A stretch of DNA of 64,000 nt from Hymenopus coronatus. Its lineage: Eukaryota; Arthropoda; Insecta; Mantodea; Hymenopodidae. The stretch's first letter is position 1, and each line of letters opens with the position of its first letter. Position numbers and translations under genes: made by a program. Shown here piece by piece: positions 23,975-34,955 of this stretch. The stretch lies in assembly GCA_030762935.1 (NCBI GenBank), contig CM060881.1, forward strand, positions 96,026,001 to 96,090,000, written 5' to 3'. The notes below the pieces were generated by a model. That model searched no databases and was not told where the DNA came from. It was given only the letters and a program-made list of their open reading frames with translations.

Positions 23975-24710
23975 TTTACTTTCTCTACTACTCACCTAAA
24001 GTAAGTTGAGCAAATATTGTATATCATCCAAAAATTCCGTATAAAGATTTCACCCTTTAAATTCTTCCCGAATCCAAATAAAGTAAGCATTTTTATTTTC
24101 TCTAACACGCATGTATGTACAATATACATAGTAGGTAGGAAAGGTATTGCATATCATCATCAACACCTTGTGGTTTACCGGGAAACATGCGAAATTTAGT
24201 GCTATGCCGGCATGTTGCCATGGTAGCTCAGTGATAGAGCAACCGGCTAGAGACCGGGATATCCGTGGTTCAAATCCAGGCTATGGCATTGAATTTTTCA
24301 GTCTGACTCTACCTATCCAATCAAACTTAATAATTTAGTTCAGCATCTTTCAAGGATGCTAAAAGAAGATATTCAAGAAAATTCCCTACCCCAAACTACC
24401 CTTTACATGAAAAAATGATCGAAAATGTTGATTTTAAAAAAGGTGGCTGTAACGGTTTTGCTTAAAATAGCATATGTTTCAAATATTTACATGACAAATA
24501 AAATGTATATCCTGATTTTTTTGGGAATAGCCTTTGAGGACCTCTTCATTCTGAATGACTTTTGAATAACTGGTAAACCGTAAGAGAAGCCAAAAAATAT
24601 AGATCGCTAAAATACACAATTCATATCATATATATTTTGTGACGAGTTAACCATTTCTCAGATATTTCTAGTTATTGGTTTAAGTATTTTCAAATTGAAA
24701 TTTGAAACCA
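23975..24710 (-). repeat. Family A fragments with nested SINE S2
   Basis: Two hairpin ends occur in succession (23975 and 24090). After the SINE (24165-24325) the body of the copy resumes (agcatctttcaaggatgct...) and stops near 24710 without the TCTGATG end. Confidence 0.7.
24165..24325 (+). mobile_element. tRNA-headed SINE S2, second copy
   Basis: Leader ggtttaccgggaaacatgc, A box tagctcagtgatagagc and B box gtggttcaaatcc all match 1330-1533, ending tgactctacctatcc. No clear target-site duplication could be seen. Confidence 0.75.
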
Positions 24711-24749
24711 TTATACAAACTCTCCGTTCTCAAAAGAGAGTTTGTATCT

Positions 24750-24919
24750 CCTTTTTTACTTTCTCTAGCACGCATGTACAGTGTAAAAGAAATTGTATTC
24801 CACTCAAAAATTCGATACCAAGATTTCACGGAAATATATGTTTTCGAGCTCTCTGAATCTAAAAAATGCATTTTTTGAAAAACGTCCGTATGCGCTTGCT
24901 TGCATGTGTGTTAGTTTGT

Positions 24920-24951
<32 letters not shown>

Positions 24952-25095
24952 TAAGGGGGATTTCTTGAAAATCTTCATGTTGTATTCCTTGATGATGCTA
25001 AACTTAAATAATACGTTTCATATTTAAATGAATTTACGTTTTTGAATGTGTTCACACACACACACACACACAATTGGCCTTTTTTCTAAAATTCT
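24750..25095. repeat. Two family A hairpin-end fragments, inverted
   Basis: A minus fragment (24750-24955, ending in a GT run) is joined to a plus fragment (24955-25095, with a CA run). The pair is a tail-to-tail inversion centred on the microsatellite. Confidence 0.7.
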
Positions 25096-25952
25096 TTCTA
25101 CTTTCTCTAGCACGCATGTACATACAATGTACATAGTAACTAGAGAATGTATTATATTCCACCCATAAATTCGATGTCGAGATTTCATCGGAAATATATG
25201 TTTCGAGGTTCCATCAGTTCAAAAAAAGCGTTTTAGAAAAAAGTCCTACTGTGTGTGAATGTGTCTGTTGACAGCACGAAAAGTCCGTTAAATACCAAAC
25301 TTGGTATTTAAAGTCAGTATCTTCCAAGGATGTGACACAAAGATTTTTAAGAATATTGCCCCATCCCCTACTACCTTTACATGGAACATTTTTCGAACAT
25401 TTTGATTTTCTTAAAAATGGCTCTAAGGATTTTGATTAAAATGCTATATGTATATCTGTATAGCTTCAGAAGACCTGTTCATTCTGGATGACTTTTTCAT
25501 AACTTTTGCATAACTGGTAAACCGTAAGACATATACAAAGACATACTGTATAAAAATGTGGATCTCGTTAAAACACACAATTTCCGTCACATTGTTTTGT
25601 AGAGTTAACCGTTTGCGGGATATTCCGTGTTATTGCTTTCAATTTAACTACTTTAACAATTCTCGAACGGGAGGCCATCTTTCTTATCGGCTCTCTTTTG
25701 TTTACTCTTCGCAAGCAAGGAGAATGGAATTTCAATTGTATCACTTTCGATCGGCTTTAAAAGGATTTGATCACTTTAGCCTAGTGTTTCCCTCATTCCC
25801 TTGTGCTTCCAAAGAGCAAACAACAATAAGTCAAATTTGTTAATGCTTGTCTGGATTAGAATGATGCAGATACAAGAATAATGTTTTGAAAGAAAAGGTT
25901 GTTTGCGGAACAGCTAGAGAAAGTCATGTGAATGAAACACAGTAGCTTCTTT
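25096..25952 (-). repeat. Family A copy, near full length
   Basis: Hairpin end ctactttctctagcacgcatg; other end agctagagaaagtcatgtgaatgaaacacag. It is flanked on the right by a plus 3' fragment (about 25960-26085). Confidence 0.88.
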
Positions 25953-25959
25953 TGTTTGT

Positions 25960-26085
25960 TTGTTTTCTTTTTATACAAGGCACCTTAAAACGTGCGTTTC
26001 CAGTGAAAACTCTATAACTATTTGTGGGTGGAATACAATACCTTCTCTACATATGTACTATTTACGAAGTAGGTAGAGGAAGTAA
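25960..26085 (+). repeat. Family A 3'-end fragment
   Basis: It contains ccttaaaacgtgcgtttccag and ends aggtagaggaagtaaaat. Only the last 125 bp of the element are present. Confidence 0.7.
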
Positions 26086-26456
26086 AATAAATCTAGGGCA
26101 AAATAAAAAATCAGTTATTTGCTTTTTCGAACCATACTTTAAAATTAACCACCATTAAATTCATTCTAATTAGTGAATGAGGCATCAATGAGACCGTACA
26201 TTAGCTAAAGAAGTGGAAAGTTATTTTGCGTTTACATAAAATGTTCTCATTTTAATTAATTATTTATTTTCAGTGAATATTGTATAAAGAAGCTTTGTGA
26301 AGAGGCTTTTGTTTTACATTTACAACCTTTAGTTCACATTTATTTGACATCAGAAAATAAGACAATAAAAATTAGTGTTTCTATCAAATCGTCGGCACCC
26401 TAAACACAGCTTCTCTGTGTAGGAAGAAAACAGCATATTTTATGTGTATCCAATAA
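26086..26456. other. No recognised feature
   Basis: AT-rich sequence with no repeat match or coding frame. Confidence 0.45.
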
Positions 26457-27310
26457 CAGTTAAGATAAAGCATTTGTGAAATTTAGATAATCCACAGTGT
26501 TTAAGATATCTGGTTAATATTCACGTACAGCAAGCGTAACATTGTTGTCATATTTTAAAACTAGCTTGCATGGTTAGTTGAATAAAAATTGTTACTCTCT
26601 AAATTCATAAACATGTTCTACATGATGCAATTTTTAAAATATCAGATCAAAAATTAAAGTTATATAGTAAACGATTTTCTAAATAGCTCTTATCATATCA
26701 GATGATATAGTAACTCCTAATTATTGTATATATATATACATAAAACATTAACGTATTTTAGTCTGGTTGGTCCGGACGAATGGAATCGATGAAATAATAC
26801 AGAAATGATCCATGGAGCTTAAAGTTACTCATTACCTGCTTACATTCGTCTTCTTAGGATAAGGGAAATCCCCGAAAAAGAAAAAACCTTATCCGGGTGC
26901 TTAACTTTAAGCGAGTTCCAAACTCGCGAGTTCTTGAATGTCAGGCAGGCAAGCTACCTCTAGTAAAAATATTTATTTTTGTACTCTCAAAAATACTTTA
27001 TTTTTCAAAATATAATTTATTTCTCAAAATTTAATTATTACTTGGAAAAAAAAGACTGTGGTAATTCCTTTCATGTACCTATGAGAGGCTGAACAAAAAT
27101 TTCGAAACCAACTAGTAAACATTGATTCTCTTTTGAGTATTTTGAGTATGAAGAAATATTGAAAATAGGTTTGTGAGAAAATACGGTGCTTCGGATGCGT
27201 CAACTGAAAAAATATATTTTATTAAAGTTTTGAATTCATATTATTTTATTATGGAAAATCAATATTTTATTTTTCTAAATTTTCATTACATTTCACAGAC
27301 GAATCACCTT
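26457..27310 (+). mobile_element. Family B TIR element, copy 3, with SINE inside
   Basis: Left end: ttaagataaagcatttgtgaaattta. Right end: ttacatttcacagacgaatcaccttcaa. The family B TIRs are recognisable but mutated. A minus-strand SINE S6 (about 26730-26985) is nested in it. The right TIR coincides with the putative splice acceptor of the next entry. Confidence 0.65.
26730..26985 (-). mobile_element. SINE S6 with TA-rich tail
   Basis: On the minus strand the tRNA-like part has 'gaactcgcgagtttggaactc' in the B-box region (two blocks), then 'aagacgaatgt', 'ttaagctccatg' and a (TA)n tail at the left edge. It is related to 28800-29022. Confidence 0.6.
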
Positions 27311-27450
27311 CAAGCAATGCTGAACTCGCGATGGCAAGAACCAATCCAACAAGTCAGAGTACCTACACAGATTCTGATGTGAACATTCTTCAGCTGATGC
27401 TTGGAACTAATGGTACAACGTATTTTCATTGTGACAGAGGTGGAAAATCT
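27299..27450 (+). CDS. Candidate internal exon, gene unidentified
   Basis: An open stretch of 50 codons lies between acceptor tttcacag (27291-27298) and donor gtaaga (27451). It would enter in phase 1 and leave in phase 0. The composition is protein-like, with TSQSTYTDSDVNILQLMLGT in the middle and a final YFHCDRGGKS. I do not recognise a domain. The acceptor lies in the right TIR of a family B element, so either a transposon donated the splice site or the resemblance is accidental. Its exit phase does not fit the exon at 45595 directly, so it would need an intervening exon or belong to another gene. Confidence 0.3.
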
Positions 27451-27999
27451 GTAAGATACGAAATCTTGCGAAAAGATTGCCACAAAACTGGGTCACCGGA
27501 ATCAATTTCGATGAGGTTGTGTGTCGAGTTCAGCTTTAATTGCTCTCCATCAATAAGGCATTAGTTCCCCTAGGTTGTGGGGGCGCGTGTCCACCATATG
27601 GCGTCAGGGGTGACAAGTTGGTATTGGTGGCAAAACAGCTGAATACAGAAACAACATAAAGGAACAAGGTTACCTGCGTGTCTACCGCATCAAATAAAAT
27701 ACAACAGTTAACGAAGAATAACCATTGAAAACCTTTTGTGTTGCAATTTTGTGTTGCATTTATACAATTTCTTCACCTCCTCTTCTACTAACCATTCTAA
27801 AATGTGTATTTATTTTTCTTTCAACTTCATGTTGATTACGATAAATCTTACAAAAATAGTTCAGTAGTAGTCACTAGAGGCATACAGGAGACTGAATAAC
27901 AGCCAAGTCCTTAAAAATTGGGTTGCTCTACTCTGGTTTTGTAATTTCATTCTTTGGATGATGGCATAACACTTAAAAATGGTACAAAAATCTATAGTA
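27451..27999. other. No recognised feature
   Basis: The frame from the candidate exon continues to a stop at 27562. A short GC-richer patch at 27570-27640 is unassigned. Confidence 0.4.
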
Positions 28000-28800
28000 T
28001 TTGGGCCTCATTTTATCCTATCAAAAGCTCTTGGCAACGCTTTCATCATATTTCAAACAGAAATTAACGCAATATAAATCTGTGCCCCTGTAAATGAGAA
28101 TAAAGGGACTCATGGTGCCAGAGCTTACATCTTATCAGACAGCCAGGCAGCATTAAATGATCTTACGCTTACACATTTGAGTCAGAACTTGTCAGGGACT
28201 GCCTAAAAACTTAAACTAGCTGGAAAATAGGACCACAGTTACCTCTGGGTGCCAGGACATCGGCATAAGAGGCAATAAAATTGCTGATTGCCTAGCATTA
28301 TTACTTCATTTGATCCAGAACTATTTTGCGGGATGCAAAGACTGGGAACACAAAACTGTAAAATTTTTGGAGCATGATTCCAAACCTAAATAATGTTAAA
28401 GTGGGTTTATTTTACTCACAACTAAAAGATCAAAAGAGATCCTCACATTCAGTACACAGGAGTTGAGGACACTAAATGGTTTCATCACTGGAATTGTCCT
28501 CTCAGGGACCATCTCTGTAAGATGGGAACCACTACTTCATCTATTGGTCCTAAACCATTTTGTGTGATGCTGGGTTATTATCTCAATGAAACTAATAAAA
28601 GGGTGTGAACGCAAAATATGTAAAAGTATTGGAGTAGGACTCCAAAGGCAAACAATGGCGAAGAATCGTTTAAAAGGTCAAAAGAAATCCTCACGTCGAT
28701 CACGAAATTGTCTCACTGGACATTGTCCGCTCAGGGATTGTCTTTGTAAGATGGTCAGGCGAATGTGAATACGTGCTGCTTTTGTCAAGAAGAAAACTAA
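28000..28800 (+). mobile_element. Non-LTR retrotransposon remnant, RNase H domain
   Basis: Plus-strand frames show an RNase H-like SDSQAAL motif (28136-28156), a 'WVPGH'-like block (tctgggtgccaggacatcgg, about 28244) with following 'IRGNKIADCLA', then the LTGHCPLRDCLCKM block (28709-28750) known from the C terminus of insect Jockey/I-type ORF2. Frames are broken by stops and shifts. The last block is present twice because of a tandem duplication of roughly 240 bp (about 28310-28545 and 28560-28770). A dead fragment. Confidence 0.6.
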
Positions 28801-28973
28801 ATGTCCAGCTCACATAAAACAGGTCACGAGTTCGAATCCCCCTTATCCTCTGAAGACGAATGTCGAGTAAATTTAAGCTCCATGCATGGATCCCGAGATC
28901 ATTTGAGCATCATTTTACCAATTCCATTCCTTGTCCGATTTGACCAACCAGAGTAAAGGATGTTAAGCTACAA

Positions 28974-29022
<49 letters not shown>
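28800..29022 (+). mobile_element. SINE S6 with A-run and (TA)n tail
   Basis: B-box-like cacgagttcgaatccccc, then ctgaagacgaatgtcgag, 'ttaagctccatgcatgg' and 'gaccaaccagagtaaa', ending in an A-run and (TA)n at about 28973-29020. It is the counterpart of 26730-26985. Confidence 0.65.
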
Positions 29023-30054
29023 TTTGCGACTGAGAAGCGATTGTTCGTTTTTTCTCAAGCCCGGAACAGAATGCCTCACTTCTGTCTGGAAAAAATGTTA
29101 TGTTTTATTAAAAACATTAGTTTAGACTTAGAAATATAGATTAGGGTTCTAACAATTAATGGATTTATTAAGGCCTCATAATTTAATATAGATGTATTGG
29201 GACTTCCGAAAGTAAAAATGTAAATCTGTCATAAGGAAATTACTAGTGATACAATAATTATTAGAAATAAATAATTATATATTTTAAGCAATCGTCATTT
29301 TCTGGCAGAATAAGATTTTATATATCTGTTACGATGTACAAATTATACAAAAGTATACAGACAGTTTGTTTGCAAAACATGCATGATTTAAATTTCGGTT
29401 GTTTCAGCATTTTGTTTTTTAATTTCAGTCATTAGAGGTATTTTGAGTAAATAAGAATAACGAAACATTTTCTCTATGTAAACAGAAATCTGAGGGTGAG
29501 TGTGAAAAATCTTCGTGTGGCATCACAAAAAGTTAATGAATGAATGATCAGGAAATCGCACCTCGACAGAACTCTTATTCTTTGTGTTTATCACCCCCAG
29601 GAAGAACGAATGAGACGAAAGAAGAAGTAAGATGCTGTAGACCGCAGGTAGATCGACTAAGACGCGCAGAAGTCTTTTTACCTTGACAAACTTAATAACT
29701 CTCATCACGCCGGTAGACTGCTCAGAAAAGGCTTCCCGTCGGCGGGACCAGCTTACGCGTCTCAGAGTAGGCTGCCGTCTGACAGAAAAGAACTTTCCAA
29801 AGAGCAAGCATCTTTACCATCTGTCAGACTCCGACAGACCTGCATAGTCCCAAAGTCTACTGAAACATGAAAGGGGAGTTAAAATGGTCGGAAATAAAGA
29901 AAAAGTCTTAGGCCGGTCCTATGAAGCGAACCCAGGATCTTCCGAATGTAAACCTCGCGCGTTTCCACCAAGCAATCTCGTTTTGTTGAAAGCTCCTGAG
30001 CCTGAGTTTGAGATTTATGCAAAATATCAGTTTTGAGTTCTGATCTTCACAGAG
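29023..30054. other. No clear feature; possible SINE remnant near 29910
   Basis: Positions 29910-29985 look like a degraded tRNA-like head on the minus strand (cgaacccaggatcttccg). A GC-richer block at 29620-29780 holds a 94-codon minus frame with no recognisable similarity. Confidence 0.35.
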
Positions 30055-30497
30055 GGCCCTTTTATTTTTTCTAGCGCGTATATACAATGTACTTAGTAGG
30101 TAGAGAAGGTATTGCGTTTCACCCAAAAATTCGCGCGCATGTGTTTATAAGTGTGAACATAATAACTGAAAAACAAAAATTGTTAAATACTTAAATTTGT
30201 ATTTAAGTTCAGTATCTTTCAAGGACGCGTCACGAACATTTTCAGGAAAATCCCCATATACCAAACTACCATGGAACATTTTCAAAATTTTCCATTTTAT
30301 AAAATAGGTTAATGATTTTGATTATAATATTAAAGACATTTACATGGCAAATAAAATGTATACCCTGAATTACTTGGGTAAGTCCCGAAGTCCTATTCAT
30401 TCTGAATTACTTTTGCATAACTATTAAACTGTAAGACATAGGCAAAAAAGTAGATTCCGTTAAAACGGACAATTTATATCATATTCAGTTTTCTGTG
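30055..30497 (-). repeat. Family A copy, truncated
   Basis: Hairpin end tattttttctagcgcgtata...gtaggtagagaagg is followed by the body to about 'acaatttatatcatattcag', where a second copy starts. Confidence 0.75.
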
Positions 30498-30499
30498 AA

Positions 30500-31320
30500 A
30501 TGTACGTATTATATTCCACTAAAAAATTCGATACCTAGAATTTACTGAAACGCATGCTTTGAGGACCCCCAAATCCATAAAGGCATTTGTAGAAAAAGTG
30601 TATGTATGTATGCTATGTATGCTATGTATGCTATGTATGCTATGTATGCTATGTTGACAGCTTAGCTCAAAAATGAAAAGACCATTAAATATCAAATTTT
30701 GTATTTAAGTTTTGTATCTTCCAAAATTGCGACATGAAGAAAATTTCCAACCCCAAACTGCTCTTATATGCATCATTTTTTTAAAACATTGTTTTTCTCA
30801 AAAATGGCTCTAATTATTTTTATTAAAATACTGTATACTAAGATATTTGCATGACAAATATAATGTATACCTTGAATAAACTAGATTTAGCCTCTGAAGA
30901 TCTCTTTATTCTGGAAAAATTTTGACAACTGGTAAGAAATAGACAAAAATATACTGCTCAAAAAGGTAGATCTTGTTTATGTCCTATTCCTTTTTTGTAG
31001 AGTTAACCTTTACTGTTATTGATTTAAATTTTTAGCTACATAAACTTTTCTCAAACGGAGGTCACCATTCGTTTTCTCTCTCTTGATTTACTCCTAGCAG
31101 TGCAAAGCAAAACCGCATAGCAATTGTTTTATACAACGACCGGCTTTTAGAAATATTTTATTATTACTTTAGCTTTATTAACCGTATTGCCCTTCTGCTT
31201 TGAAGAAACTAATACAATTTTTTCTGCAAATGTCTATCTCAATTACCAAGATGTAGATAAAAGAATCATCTTTTGTAAACATAGTTTATAAGGAGAAACA
31301 TGTGAATAAAACACCTCAAA
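30500..31320 (-). repeat. Family A copy lacking the hairpin
   Basis: It begins atgtacgtattatattccac (the hairpin is truncated) and ends aaacatgtgaataaaacacctc. Its microsatellite slot holds a 9-bp minisatellite (30601-30656). Confidence 0.75.
30601..30656. repeat. 9-bp minisatellite
   Basis: About five units of ctatgtatg stand where other family A copies have a GT/CA run. Confidence 0.9.
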
Positions 31321-31329
31321 ATTTTAATA

Positions 31330-31445
31330 ATACGTTTCTATGGATTCAACGAGTTTTAAAACATTATTTTCGTTGAAATTCCGATATCGAAATTTTTAAT
31401 TCAATAAAATCAATCCTCTATATGTACTAGGTACGAGGTAACGAA
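31330..31445 (+). repeat. Family A 3'-end fragment
   Basis: It contains ggattcaacgagttttaaaac and 'gaaattccgatatcgaaattt', then a degenerate hairpin. Confidence 0.6.
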
Positions 31446-31569
31446 AGAAAAGGAAACAGTTCACAGAAGAATAACATATACCATATTCAAACGGTTTATC
31501 ATTTGCTTCCCAATAAAATTCTTCTTTCGTCATGGTAAACACCCCCACACGATTAATTAGTGGGATAGA

Positions 31570-31830
31570 TGGATATCTTTTATATAACTGGTAAGAGATG
31601 GGCAAAAAATGTGGGTCTCGCTAAAACACACTATGTATGCCAAATGTAATTTTTGTAGAGTAAACCATTTCTCAGATATTCCTTGTTATTGGTTTTAATT
31701 CAAATTTTCTCAGGTGGGAAGATGTTATTCGTTTTTCTCTCTTCTGATCAAGCAAATCGAACGGCATTTCAAAGCCACCACATAGCGACCGCAATTAAAT
31801 GATTTGACAATCTATTATTCTATTTTTTGT
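31570..31830 (-). repeat. Family A internal fragment
   Basis: It contains ataactggtaagagatggg, ctcgctaaaacacacta and ttccttgttattggtttta, and ends in a 'catagcgaccg' block. Both termini are missing. Confidence 0.7.
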
Positions 31831-31929
31831 TCCATTTATCTGCATGATCAATCGGCGGCATTTCCCTTTGGAACATATGGCCTATCGACAATACTATTAA
31901 CTGGTATACGGTTGTTATTTGCCCTCTAC

Positions 31930-32105
31930 TTTATCTATTTTTATTTTGTCCATTAGATTAGACACATTTATACTCTCATTCACCTTCTAGACTCTGGGGA
32001 GGATAGAGAATAATCTTGGCTAGAGAAAATTCCCACCCTCACCAGGAGTAGAACCCGCGACCCTTCTATCGTCTGCGCTATGGGGCCAGCCACTTTAGCT
32101 TATTG
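31930..32105 (-). mobile_element. SINE S3-like copy, diverged
   Basis: On the minus strand a tRNA-like head (gtcgcgggttctactcctgg) precedes 'gagggtgggaattttctcta' and 'attattctctatcc', matching the bodies at 42005 and 42455. Limits are approximate. Confidence 0.55.
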
Positions 32106-32881
32106 TCTTATTCCTCTTGTATAAGTAAATGATATGTAATAAAACAATTTCTGCGGAATTGTATCTAGATAAGCTTGAAGTAACGAAAGAGCCAAAAAAG
32201 TATGAACCGGCTGTGCGGTATTTTGCTTGTTCGCGTCCTCGGCGCTCGTTGGCGTCTGCTGCTGTCATAGAAGGGCGTGGATGAAACCATACAATATTTT
32301 TAAAGCTACTTTTAAAGGCTTTACTCACAAACGTTCTGAAATGATATACTGAAACTGGCCACCGTCTTTGTCCATACAATTTTGGCACCTCTAGGAAACT
32401 ATCAATCAATCGCCTTAGGTCATCTCGAGAAATACTGGTAATTTCCTAGCGAATATTTTGTTTTAATTTTTCCAGGGTATGTGGATTTGTATTGCGCACT
32501 TTATGTTTTAAGTTAATTCAGAGATAGGAATCGCAGGGGGTTAGGTCGGGGGACCGAGGGTGCCAAAAAAAAAAAAAAAAAAAGCAAAATCACACCCCGT
32601 GTCTGTTAATTCTTTAAAAAAAAAAAAGAGGGAGCAAAATTGTATTTACGTATGTGCGGACATTAACTGTTGACTCGAAAAAAATGGCACCATAACAATT
32701 TTATCGCTAATGGCGCACCATACACTAATTTTTTCGTAATGAAGGGGTACTTCATGAACAATATTAGGTTTCTCAGAGCTCCAATAACGATTGTTTTTTG
32801 TCCATGAAAGTGGAACCAAACCACGTCCGTGAAAAATATTATTCTGAGCCGTAATACACTTTGTAATTTAGTACAGGACAA
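32106..32881 (-). pseudogene. Mariner-type transposase remnant
   Basis: Minus-strand frames hold pieces of a mariner/Tc1-superfamily transposase. 'VVWFHFHG' and 'KLVYGAPLAIK' come from the region around the first catalytic Asp (32700-32850), and a C-terminal 'LIDSFLEVPKLYGQRRW' piece lies at about 32355-32405. A-runs (32563-32582 and 32617-32628), frameshifts and missing middle sequence break it, and the catalytic triad is not intact. The family's DDE enzymes cut and paste DNA at TA sites. No clear TIR was seen. A dead copy. Confidence 0.6.
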
Positions 32882-33059
32882 AATAATAAATCACTTGAAA
32901 TAACTGAACTACACCATATCAGTGTTAACTCAATACTGCCATTCTAGAACAGAGCAAAACTGCGTTAGAATCGTGACCTTGTTTACAGCAGCAGTGCAGA
33001 ATCATGTGTCCACATGCCCAGTGGATAAACACCGTGCATCCGGTTCGAAGGTTTTTGTC

Positions 33060-33250
33060 TCGCTCTGTAGATTGAAGAATAAGCTTTTGCAAGAATAATT
33101 GGTTGCAACATAAGTAGAGAAAGTTATGAGAATGTTGTAGACCTTAATTTAGAGGACCCCAAAACCTATATTTCCAATAAAATCTTGGTATGGAATTTTT
33201 GGTTTGTTTGCAATACCTTTTTTATTAACTATGCGCGCACCTTTTTTGGG
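33060..33250. repeat. Family A end fragments
   Basis: A minus 5'-end fragment (gaataagcttttgcaagaat...agtagagaaagttatg) is followed by a plus 3' fragment (aggaccccaaaacctatattt...'ggtatggaatttttgg'). Confidence 0.6.
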
Positions 33251-34075
33251 CGCTGATTTTACGGGAAAGCAGGAAGGTGTCGTTCTTTAATACCCTCAGC
33301 CATTGTAGTGAATAGGTTATTTAATTTACCACTAACTTGCTGAACTAATAAACAAAACACAGCGCATGTGCATGTGCGTGAGCTCTAGGATCTACAGACA
33401 GAACTAAACCTTAGCATTGAAGCTACTAGATATCAGGGCTTTAACGTAATTCATGTCTAAATGTTCCAGAAGTTGCGTGAAATTTACCGAATAAAGAAGA
33501 GGGAGCCAAGCTCCCAGAAAAGTGTTCGCGCATCGTACTACATACTCTCAAAGACTTTAAACGTGCGCCTGTAAACGCTTATCCTATTTGGGCGCAGGTT
33601 GTCCCTTGTGCCACCTTCTGATTTAGAAGTAATCTACCATATAGCCTTACTATGTATAGTCTTAAACCGTATTGGACAAGCCACGTTACCGAAGGGTAAG
33701 AGGGGTGCACATGAAACGTAACTTGCGAGTTCTCAGTTGCGAACTGGTGATCCCCTAACTCTCTGGTTAGACAATAAGCCTCCTCTCTTACCGGGTGTTA
33801 CAAAATTAGGTTAATCTTTTCTTTGTGCTACATATTGAATTTCTAATGCTAAGTTAATTCGCGCACGTGGAGGACAAAATTGACAAACTGCTTAGTCAAC
33901 AAGTCAACCTGTTCTGAGGGAGCGTCGAGCGTGGTTGAAGGATGAATGGGTGGATCCCCAATCAGTTTTGCTTTTTCTTACTCGCCTGGTATGTTATGCC
34001 AGAATGGCACTAATGAAAATCGTTGTCCCCGTCAAACGTTCACATTTACAGCAAAATGGCAACGCCAGGCGTATT
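33251..34075. other. No recognised feature
   Basis: Mixed composition. A frame at 33935-34210 runs into family A and shows no similarity. A tRNA-like patch around 33720-33790 is too weak to call. Confidence 0.35.
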
Positions 34076-34955
34076 TTTACTTTCTCTACACATACTATAT
34101 ACATAGTCTATAGAAAAGGTATTGTATTGCACCCAAAATATCGATACCGAGATTTCACCGGAAATATATATATTTTGAGACACCCTGAATCAAAAAAAAG
34201 GTATTTTTAGAAAAATGTCCGTGTGTGTCCGCCTGTCTACCAGTGTGTGTGTGGGGGGGCGGGGGTAGCATAGCTCAAAAGCTAAAAGTCCGTTAAATAA
34301 CAAACTTGGTATTTAACTTTAGTATCTCCCAAGGATGCGGCACAAAGATTTTCAAGAAAATCCCCCAACCTCCTACCACTCATCACATGGAAAAAAAATT
34401 CGAAAATCTTGATTTTCTACAAAATAGATCTAACGATTTTGATTAAAAGATCGTATATTAAATATATTTACATGACAAATAAAATGCATATCTTGAATTT
34501 TCTGGGAATAGCCTCTGAAGGTATTTTTATTCTGGATGAGTTTAGCAGAATTTTGTATAACTGGTAAACCGTAAGAGATAAACAAAAACTTACTGTAGGT
34601 CCCGTTAAAACACACAATTTATGTTATATGCATTAACAGTTTTTGAGTTATATCTTGTTATTGGTTTCAGCTTTAAAATACTTACACTTTTCTCATATGG
34701 AACTTGTCAACTCCTAGCCACGGAATGAAACGAATTTCAATCCCATAGCAACCACGTGTTAAAACATTTAACTGTCGGTTTAGTCTAGTGTATTTCCTTG
34801 TTTCCCTTCTACTTATAAGGAACTAAGTAATAAAACTGTTGCTGCTAATGTTTATCTGGATTAGCATGAAGTAGATAGAAGAATAAGCTTATAACTATAA
34901 CTTGTTACAGAGATGTAGAGAAAGGCATGTGAATAGAATACATCAGATTTTTAAT
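34076..34955 (-). repeat. Family A copy, near full length
   Basis: Hairpin end tttactttctctacacatac...agtctatagaaaagg; other end gtagagaaaggcatgtgaatagaatacatcaga. Confidence 0.9.

Noticed and set aside
24215..24288. tRNA gene with good A and B boxes
   Set aside because: The same leader and tail occur at 1330-1533 and the acceptor stem is imperfect; SINE S2 explains it better.
11352..27310. Tandem exon duplication (three similar intron-exon blocks)
   Set aside because: The shared blocks end in inverted repeats with TTAA-like flanks, so they are copies of a transposable element and not duplicated exons.
30601..30656. CRISPR-like short array
   Set aside because: The units are 9 bp and contiguous with no spacers; it is a minisatellite inside a transposon.
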